This document shows positions 38,191 through 39,834 of a stretch of DNA of 39,834 nucleotides, one piece after another. The notes beneath the pieces are model-generated. The model did not search any database, was not told where the DNA came from, and saw only the letters and a program-made list of their open reading frames with translations. The translations under genes were made by a program, and so were the position numbers. Location: the IMG/VR virus record IMGVR_UViG_3300042691_031744, positions 1-39,834 of that record, one strand, 5' to 3'. This stretch comes from a virus. The first letter of the stretch is position 1; every line of letters begins with the position of its first letter.

Positions 38191-39111
38191 ATGGCTGAAA
38201 ACAAAGACGCAGTACCTACCACACAAACCCCTGTTGTTGAAACACAGGCCCAACAGCCGGCACAGCCTGGTCAGCAACAAATACAAGTCAACATTGATTA
38301 CCTGCGTACCACACGTGTGCATATTTGCATGCCTTGTTATGGTGGCATGCTCACAGAATCAACATTCATGAGCTATATCAAATGGGCCAACACTTGCCGT
38401 CAACTGGGCATTGATTGGACCATGGAAACCATGACCAATGAAAGCTTGATCAGCCGTGCTAGAAACACACTCACAGCCAAGTTCCTGAACAACAAAGAAA
38501 GCACACACTTGATGTTCATTGATGCTGACATTGGTTGGGAACCCTGGCACTTGTTGGTCATGCTTAATCGTGACGTGGATGTGATTGGCGGACTTTATCC
38601 TATGAAAAGCCTGCCTGTGAAATGGTGTGTAAATGGCTTTGAAGGTGCCGAAGAAGGACCCGATGGCCTGCAAGAAGTAAGCAAAACTGGCACTGGCTTT
38701 ATGTTGATCAAGCGCCATGTGTTTGAGAAACTAGACGCACATCCGGCCACCCGCCCGTTTGCCAATGACATTGGTTTGCCAGCCGAACTTAATCCTTACA
38801 TGAAAACCTATTTTGACACAGCAGTGCGTGAAAATCGCTATTATTCAGAAGACTGGACTTTCTGCGAAAACTGGCGTGACCTAGGCGGCAAAGTCTGGGT
38901 AGACAAGCGTGTATTGCTCAAACACACCGGAACCTATGTGTTTGATTTCCAGGCTCAAGATCAGCTTTATAAAGATCTACATGCCATGGCACAGGCCAGC
39001 GGGCAAGCTTCTCCAGTAAATGTGCAGGCTCCACCGCCTGCTGATGCTCCCGTGGTGGCAAAAACCATTGCGTCGAGCAAAAAAGACAAGAAACAAGCCA
39101 AAGCCAAGTAA
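38191..39111 (+). CDS. GT-A (family 2-like) glycosyltransferase
   Basis: This 306-aa protein has a Gln/Pro-rich N-terminal linker (about residues 1-35) and a catalytic domain with VHICMPCYGGM, LISRARNTLTAKF, LMFIDADIGW (DxD motif), DVIGGLYPMK, GTGFMLIKR and YSEDWTFCENWRDLGGKVW (acceptor-side ED and W). The last 60 residues are Ala/Pro/Lys-rich and end in KKDKKQAKAK. The family transfers sugars from NDP-sugars. Disordered tails at both ends suggest fusion to, or delivery with, a large complex. Target unknown. Confidence 0.78.
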   Translation: MAENKDAVPTTQTPVVETQAQQPAQPGQQQIQVNIDYLRTTRVHICMPCYGGMLTESTFMSYIKWANTCRQLGIDWTMETMTNESLISRARNTLTAKFLNNKESTHLMFIDADIGWEPWHLLVMLNRDVDVIGGLYPMKSLPVKWCVNGFEGAEEGPDGLQEVSKTGTGFMLIKRHVFEKLDAHPATRPFANDIGLPAELNPYMKTYFDTAVRENRYYSEDWTFCENWRDLGGKVWVDKRVLLKHTGTYVFDFQAQDQLYKDLHAMAQASGQASPVNVQAPPPADAPVVAKTIASSKKDKKQAKAK

Positions 39112-39112
39112 C

Positions 39113-39120
39113 GGTAAATA
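39113..39120 (+). promoter_or_regulatory. T4-late-type promoter, leaderless arrangement
   Basis: GGTAAATA with five bases to the ATG at 39,126, which coincides with the predicted start. Confidence 0.62.
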
Positions 39121-39125
39121 CACTC

Positions 39126-39834
39126 ATGAACATCCATGAGTTAGATTCCTACGATTTAGGCGATGCAGTCAAGTTCAACGATAAACTAAATCCACGTATC
39201 TGGGGCGCAGATGAAAAAATGCGCCCCGAAGTGCGTGAACAGTTGTTGCGAGTTGCCGACGATTTCCGCGAATTCCTGGGCATAGATGTTGAAGTCAAAG
39301 ACATCACTGTGTCAGGATCCAATGCGGCATATACCTACACCCCACATTCAGACATCGATTTACATCTGGTGGTAGACTTGCCGGAAGCTGATCGAAACGA
39401 AGTTTATCGCGAATTGTTTGATGCCAAGAAGTATGTCTACAACGAACAGCATGACATCAAAATTGGTGGCTATGATGTGGAGCTCTACGTACAGGACGCA
39501 AACAAAACTCATCACAGTCAAGGCATATACTCTTTGACCAATGACGATTGGGTAAGTGTTCCTAAAAGACGTCAGCCTGACGTGGATGACATCAGCGTAA
39601 AAAGCAAGTTTGAAGATCTCGGCCATCGTATTGAAAGTGCAATCAAAAGCCAGGATTATGAAAAGATTTCAGCCATGGCCGACAAAATCAAAGATTACCG
39701 TCAGGCTGGACTGGATGCACACGGTGAGTTTGGTCCGGAGAATCTTGCTTTCAAGATTCTGCGCACACAGGGCCTAATCAAAAGATTGTATGATGCTCGC
39801 AACGCAGCCAAAGACGAATTATTGAGTCTAGACG
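39126..39834 (+). CDS. minimal nucleotidyltransferase, 3' partial
   Basis: At least 236 codons are open to the window edge. Motif VSGSNAAYTYT followed by HSDIDLHLVVD gives the GS-x10-DxD signature (Gly64, Ser65, Asp76, Asp78) of the polymerase-beta-like nucleotidyltransferase superfamily (MNT, kanamycin and CCA-type enzymes). A later acidic residue in DVELYVQ could be the third metal ligand. Helical region follows. Such genes occur in T4-like aquatic phages; the substrate is unknown. Confidence 0.72.
   Translation, partial: MNIHELDSYDLGDAVKFNDKLNPRIWGADEKMRPEVREQLLRVADDFREFLGIDVEVKDITVSGSNAAYTYTPHSDIDLHLVVDLPEADRNEVYRELFDAKKYVYNEQHDIKIGGYDVELYVQDANKTHHSQGIYSLTNDDWVSVPKRRQPDVDDISVKSKFEDLGHRIESAIKSQDYEKISAMADKIKDYRQAGLDAHGEFGPENLAFKILRTQGLIKRLYDARNAAKDELLSLD

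Noticed and set aside
1-39834. tRNA genes, CRISPR arrays, insertion sequences, attachment sites
   Set aside because: I saw no T-loop GTTCRA context with acceptor stems, no regularly spaced short repeats other than in fibre genes, and no transposase or integrase; a tRNAscan-SE run would settle the tRNA point.

Overview
The window is a contiguous, tightly packed stretch of a large tailed-phage genome of the T4-like (myovirus) kind. There is no host chromosome, rRNA, tRNA, insertion sequence or CRISPR array that I can see. The phage assignment rests on a gp44-type clamp-loader subunit, a gp31/GroES-like co-chaperonin, PhoH, repetitive tail-fibre genes with an interleaved 2OG-Fe(II) oxygenase, a holin, a GH19 endolysin with nested Rz/Rz1 spanins, and several small proteins of the type found in aquatic T4-like phages. 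Genes overlap by 1-40 nt and nearly all lie on the + strand; only phoH and a methyltransferase gene are on the - strand. A Bug/TctC-type periplasmic binding protein and the style of the class I glutamine amidotransferase point to a proteobacterial, perhaps betaproteobacterial, host. That is inference only.

Layout. 1-3,080: partial amidotransferase, then small early-type genes behind near-consensus sigma70 promoters, including an entericidin-like lipoprotein. 3,086-4,861: two apparent structured non-coding RNAs around a histone-H1-like small protein and conserved small genes. 4,936-5,807: SleB-type cell-wall hydrolase and a membrane protein. 5,832-9,968: accessory metabolism, with an amidinotransferase, an SGNH hydrolase, translation factor IF-1, Fe/Mn superoxide dismutase and an ErpA/IscA Fe-S carrier. 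10,024-17,613: tail-fibre/adhesin block. 17,663-24,235: conserved phage genes, a DnaE-like fragment, co-chaperonin, clamp loader, HAD phosphatase and PhoH. 24,270-27,369: SGNH hydrolase, methyltransferase, Bug-type binding protein and sulfotransferase-like protein. 27,408-28,679: lysis cassette. 28,699-31,721: GT25, a lipoprotein, a ParB-like/kinase-like fusion, a GNAT/ADP-ribosyltransferase-like fusion and a small protein. 31,764-36,302: holin, secreted peptide, DnaJ, ClpA-like unfoldase and an unknown. 36,309-39,834: structural-type genes, a nucleotidylyltransferase, a glycosyltransferase and a partial nucleotidyltransferase.

Two promoter classes are readable. One is TTGACM-N16/17-TATAAT, expected to be read by host sigma70 holoenzyme. 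The other is NNTAAATA, matching the T4 late core TATAAATA and lying upstream of fibre, lysis, SOD and other genes. Both are often built over the stop codon of the preceding gene. Several lie so close to the next ATG that the mRNA should be leaderless or nearly so. At the endolysin gene the late promoter abuts a hairpin that would mask the start codon in read-through RNA, the same logic as T4 gene e.

The best candidate for an undescribed system is 29,286-31,721. Its two two-domain proteins share an N-terminal MRA[E/Q]EF peptide resembling the T4 capsid-targeting sequence, which suggests packaged effectors that act on the host at infection. All functional statements come from reading the sequence; no searches were run.
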